Positions 61,505 to 64,000 of a stretch of 64,000 nt of DNA are shown in pieces; position 1 is the stretch's first letter; every line of letters starts with the position of its first letter. Source of the stretch: Streptomyces sp. NBC_00576 (GTDB taxonomy: Bacteria; Actinomycetota; Actinomycetes; Streptomycetales; Streptomycetaceae); contig NZ_CP107780.1 in NCBI RefSeq assembly GCF_036345175.1, forward strand, positions 7,502,001 through 7,566,000, given 5' to 3'. The position numbers and the translations under genes were made by a program. Below the pieces are notes generated by a model. The model was not told the origin of the DNA. It did no database searches and saw nothing but the letters and a program-made list of their open reading frames with translations.

Positions 61505-62737
61505 CTAGTCGACCCCCCGAATCCGCCCCACCAACACCGCCCCCGCCAGCCCGATCACCGCAGACACCAGATACAGCGCCCGGTACCCGCCCAGATACGT
61601 CACGATCGGCGCCGCCAGGGCGGGCGCCATCACCTGGGGCAGGGCGTTGGCCACGTTGATGACGCCCAGGTCCTTGCCCCGGTCCAGCGCCTTCGGCAGC
61701 ACGTCCGTCATCAGGGCGAAGTCGACCGACGTGAACACCCCGAAGCCGACCCCGAGGACCGCCGACGCGACGATCGCCCCCGGCCAGGTCTGCCAGCCGG
61801 CCAGCATCGCCGTCGCCACCGCCATCAGCACGCCCGACCAGAGCACGAACGGCTTGCGGCGGCACAACCGGTCCGACCAGACCCCGCCGACGACGACCGT
61901 GGCGAGCAGCGTCACGCTGTTCACCGCCGTCAGGATGAGGACGCCCTGCTCGGGGTCGGAGTAGTGGAGGCGGTCGCGCAGGTAGTACAGGAGGTACAGC
62001 AGCACCAGCGCGTTGCTCAGATTGATCAGAAAACGGGTCAGCCAGGCCCAGCCCAGGTCCGGGTAGCGGCGCGGGCTCAGCCAGAACCCGGCCAGGAAGG
62101 TCCGCCAGGACCACACCGGCAGGTCCTCGACCGCCAGCCGCAGATCCTTGTGCCGCAGTACGTACGGCAGCACCCCCAGCAGGGTGAACGCCGCGCACGC
62201 CGCATAGCCCGCGCCCACCCCGCCCACCGCCGTCGCGAGGCCCGTGCCGCCGACCACGCCGAGGATCTGCGCGACGCCCAACCAGCCGCCCACGGAGCCC
62301 CGTTGGAGCCTGGGGACGTGGTCGGGAACGGCGGCCGTGACGGCGGCGAAGGCCGCGTTGAGGGTCACCTGGACCAGGCACCACCCGGCCACCATCGTCC
62401 ACAGCCCACCCGCCCCCGCGAGCAGCAGCAACGACAGCGCACCGCCCGCCGCGCCGGCCACGATCCACGGCGTACGGCGCCCCCAGCGCGACGTCGTCCG
62501 GTCCGACAGCGCGCCGAAGAACGGGTTCGCCGCCAGCGACACCAGGGCGCCCGCGCCCGCCACCCACGCCAGCAGGGTCTCCTTCGACATCCCGGTGCCG
62601 GGCGCGAAGTCCTCGGCCTGGGAGGCGAGAAGGATCTGCAGCGGCCCGAACCAGCCCACCCAGATCGCCCCGTTGGCGAGCGAGAGCGAGGCGGTCCACC
62701 CGCGCCCGACCCTCCCCCAGTTCTCGGCTTCGCTCAA
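61505..62737 (-). CDS. MFS sugar transporter, probable poly-C frameshift at 5' end
   Basis: A membrane carrier of 410 visible residues with about 12 spans; GALSDRTTSRWGRRTPWI is the loop 2-3 motif of the SLC45/GPH-like MFS group. As read, it begins at a TTG (62737) without ribosome site. Directly upstream an open frame of 27 residues from GTG 62817 runs into TGA at 62734; one extra C in the run at 62741-62746 (minus strand C6) would join both frames as VMGVPPGLSEAENWG and put the start 8 nt after the beta-glucosidase stop. So either sequence error or mutation is likely. It probably imports a beta-glucoside for the neighbouring enzyme. Confidence 0.86.
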   Translation of the reverse strand: MSEAENWGRVGRGWTASLSLANGAIWVGWFGPLQILLASQAEDFAPGTGMSKETLLAWVAGAGALVSLAANPFFGALSDRTTSRWGRRTPWIVAGAAGGALSLLLLAGAGGLWTMVAGWCLVQVTLNAAFAAVTAAVPDHVPRLQRGSVGGWLGVAQILGVVGGTGLATAVGGVGAGYAACAAFTLLGVLPYVLRHKDLRLAVEDLPVWSWRTFLAGFWLSPRRYPDLGWAWLTRFLINLSNALVLLYLLYYLRDRLHYSDPEQGVLILTAVNSVTLLATVVVGGVWSDRLCRRKPFVLWSGVLMAVATAMLAGWQTWPGAIVASAVLGVGFGVFTSVDFALMTDVLPKALDRGKDLGVINVANALPQVMAPALAAPIVTYLGGYRALYLVSAVIGLAGAVLVGRIRGVD

Positions 62738-62824
62738 ACCGGGGGGACCCCCATCACGGGCTCGACGAGCGCCGCCGACGTCACCGATGCCTCCTCCGCC
62801 CCCTCGGCCGTCGTCACCGCCGAG

Positions 62825-64000
62825 TCACCGACCCGCCGCCTCTTGCTCCTCCTGCTGCGCCCGCAGCAGGTCCCTGAACCAGGCGTACGACGCCTTGGGC
62901 GTCCGCTTCAGAGTGGCGGGGTCGTCGAAGTCCACGTGGACCAGCCCGAAGCGCCGCGCATACCCCTCCGCCCACTCGAAGTTGTCCAGCAGCGACCACA
63001 CGAAGTAGCCGCGCACATCCACGCCCGCTTCCAACGCCCGGTGCAGCGCCCGGACATGACCGTCCAGGTAGGCGATCCGGTCCTGGTCGTCGAGCCCCTC
63101 GTACGAGCAGCCGTTCTCGGTGATGACGACGGGCGGCAGCCGGTCGCCGTAACGGTCCCGGAAGGTGGTGAGCAGCTCGGTGAGGCCCTCCGGTACGACG
63201 GGCCAGCCGAAGTCCGTCACCGGGACGTCCTCGATCTCCTGGACGGAGAAGGGGAGTTCGGCCGGGATCGTCAGGCCGCCGAACTCGATGTCGGCGCCCT
63301 GCGGCGCGCCCACCTTCGTCGGTGCGTAGTAGTTGACGCCGTAGAAGTCGAGCGGCTCCCCGATCACCTTCAGGTCGGCCTCCACATCGCCCGGCATCAA
63401 CTCGCCGAGGCCGTCCGGGTATTGGCCCAGGAGGACGGGTTCGGCGAACAGCCGGTTGAGGAGGAGGTCGTAGAACCCGGCCGCCTCCAGGTCTGCCTGG
63501 TCCTGCGACGCGGGCCAGGTCGGCCCGTGCGAGTTGGCGATCCCGATGTCGGTGGCGCCGGCTGCGCGCAGGGCCCGTACGGCCAGACCGTGGCCGAGGA
63601 GTTGGTGGTGGGCGGCCGGGAGCGCGTCGAACATCAGCTGCTTCCCCGGCGCGTGGGCGCCCAACGCGTGCCCGAACAGGGTGTGTTCGGCGGGCTCGTT
63701 GAGCGTGATCCACTTTTTCACGCGGTCGCCGAGCCGCTCGGCGACGACGGACACGTAGTCGGCGAACCGGGACGCGGTGTCCCGCTCCAGCCAGTCCAGG
63801 GTCACCGGCAGGTCCCAGTGGAAGAGGGTGGGGACGGGACGTACGCCCGCCGCGCACAGCTCGTCCACCAGCCTGTCGTAGAAGTCCAGGCCGCCGGGGG
63901 AGTTGACGCGGGGCCAGGAGACGGAGAAGCGGTACGCGTCCACGCCGAGGTCGGCCAGCAGGGCCACGTCCTCGGGGTAGCGGTGGAAGTGGTCGCAGGC
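62825..64000 (-). CDS. GH1 family beta-glucosidase, N-terminus outside window
   Basis: A family 1 glycoside hydrolase that releases glucose from cellobiose and similar sugars. The frame stays open to the window edge (ACDHFHRYPEDVALL at the boundary), so about 70 N-terminal residues are missing; 391 residues are visible. Catalytic acid/base Glu lies in ITLNEP and the nucleophile Glu in VITENGCSYEG; RFSVSWPRV and YFVWSLLDNFEWAEGY are family marks. No signal peptide can be judged. The transporter gene follows on the same strand, so uptake and hydrolysis are joined in one transcript. Confidence 0.95.
   Translation of the reverse strand, partial: ACDHFHRYPEDVALLADLGVDAYRFSVSWPRVNSPGGLDFYDRLVDELCAAGVRPVPTLFHWDLPVTLDWLERDTASRFADYVSVVAERLGDRVKKWITLNEPAEHTLFGHALGAHAPGKQLMFDALPAAHHQLLGHGLAVRALRAAGATDIGIANSHGPTWPASQDQADLEAAGFYDLLLNRLFAEPVLLGQYPDGLGELMPGDVEADLKVIGEPLDFYGVNYYAPTKVGAPQGADIEFGGLTIPAELPFSVQEIEDVPVTDFGWPVVPEGLTELLTTFRDRYGDRLPPVVITENGCSYEGLDDQDRIAYLDGHVRALHRALEAGVDVRGYFVWSLLDNFEWAEGYARRFGLVHVDFDDPATLKRTPKASYAWFRDLLRAQQEEQEAAGR

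Overview
The window is about 64 kb of very GC-rich DNA from a Streptomyces-type actinobacterium. The evidence is strong third-position GC bias, many GTG and TTG starts, and a recognisable actinobacterial core block: leuS, comEA-comEC, holA, rpsT, lepA, hemW, hrcA-dnaJ, rsmE, rnz, phoH-ybeY-corC-type gene, era. No tRNA, rRNA, CRISPR array, transposase or integrase was found. Genes run off both ends: leuS at the left and a GH1 beta-glucosidase at the right.

0-15.4 kb holds translation, DNA-uptake and replication genes: leuS, a DegV protein, comEA/comEC, arylamine N-acetyltransferase, holA, rpsT, lepA, acyl-CoA synthetase. 15.5-22.4 kb is a signalling block. It has a 1391-residue cytosolic hybrid histidine kinase built on seven HAMP units (a 92-residue tandem repeat), a receiver-only regulator, and a divergent RsbW-like/GAF/PP2C phosphatase; together they recall the OsaA/OsaB/OsaC osmotic-stress proteins. 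22.5-41.2 kb returns to core genes: hemW, a DUF3097 gene, hrcA-dnaJ behind a perfect CIRCE operator, rsmE, a tricorn-like protease, rnz, a purine deaminase, phoH-ybeY-CNNM. A perfect PafBC-type (RecA-NDp) promoter lies before phoH.

41.2-51.5 kb is the most unusual region. Seven secreted proteins carry related versions of one small, cysteine-containing SH3-like C-terminal domain. It is fused to a serine beta-lactamase/PBP-fold hydrolase, an M23 endopeptidase and an NlpC/P60 peptidase, or it stands alone in four small proteins. Interleaved are an ECF sigma factor, a VanX-type D-Ala-D-Ala dipeptidase and a large SARP/NB-ARC/TPR regulator. Two transcription units share a promoter-like element (GGCC-GGT-CTCATACG). 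I read this as an undescribed, self-regulated peptidoglycan-remodelling island.

52.3-55.6 kb is a second surface module. Two secreted beta-rich proteins, one with a WxL-like C-terminus, precede a DUF916-type membrane-anchored protein, resembling the WxL/WxIP systems of Firmicutes. Its last gene overlaps the 3' end of glnK tail to tail by 107 bp. An amtB-glnK pair follows, then era, a secreted protein, an XRE regulator with a divergent SDR reductase, and an MFS transporter behind a GH1 beta-glucosidase. The transporter shows a likely poly-C frameshift at its 5' end.

Recurring features are four copies of a composite intergenic hairpin repeat behind plus-strand genes, many strong hairpin terminators, and many genes whose -10 hexamer lies 6-8 nt from the start codon, suggesting leaderless mRNAs.
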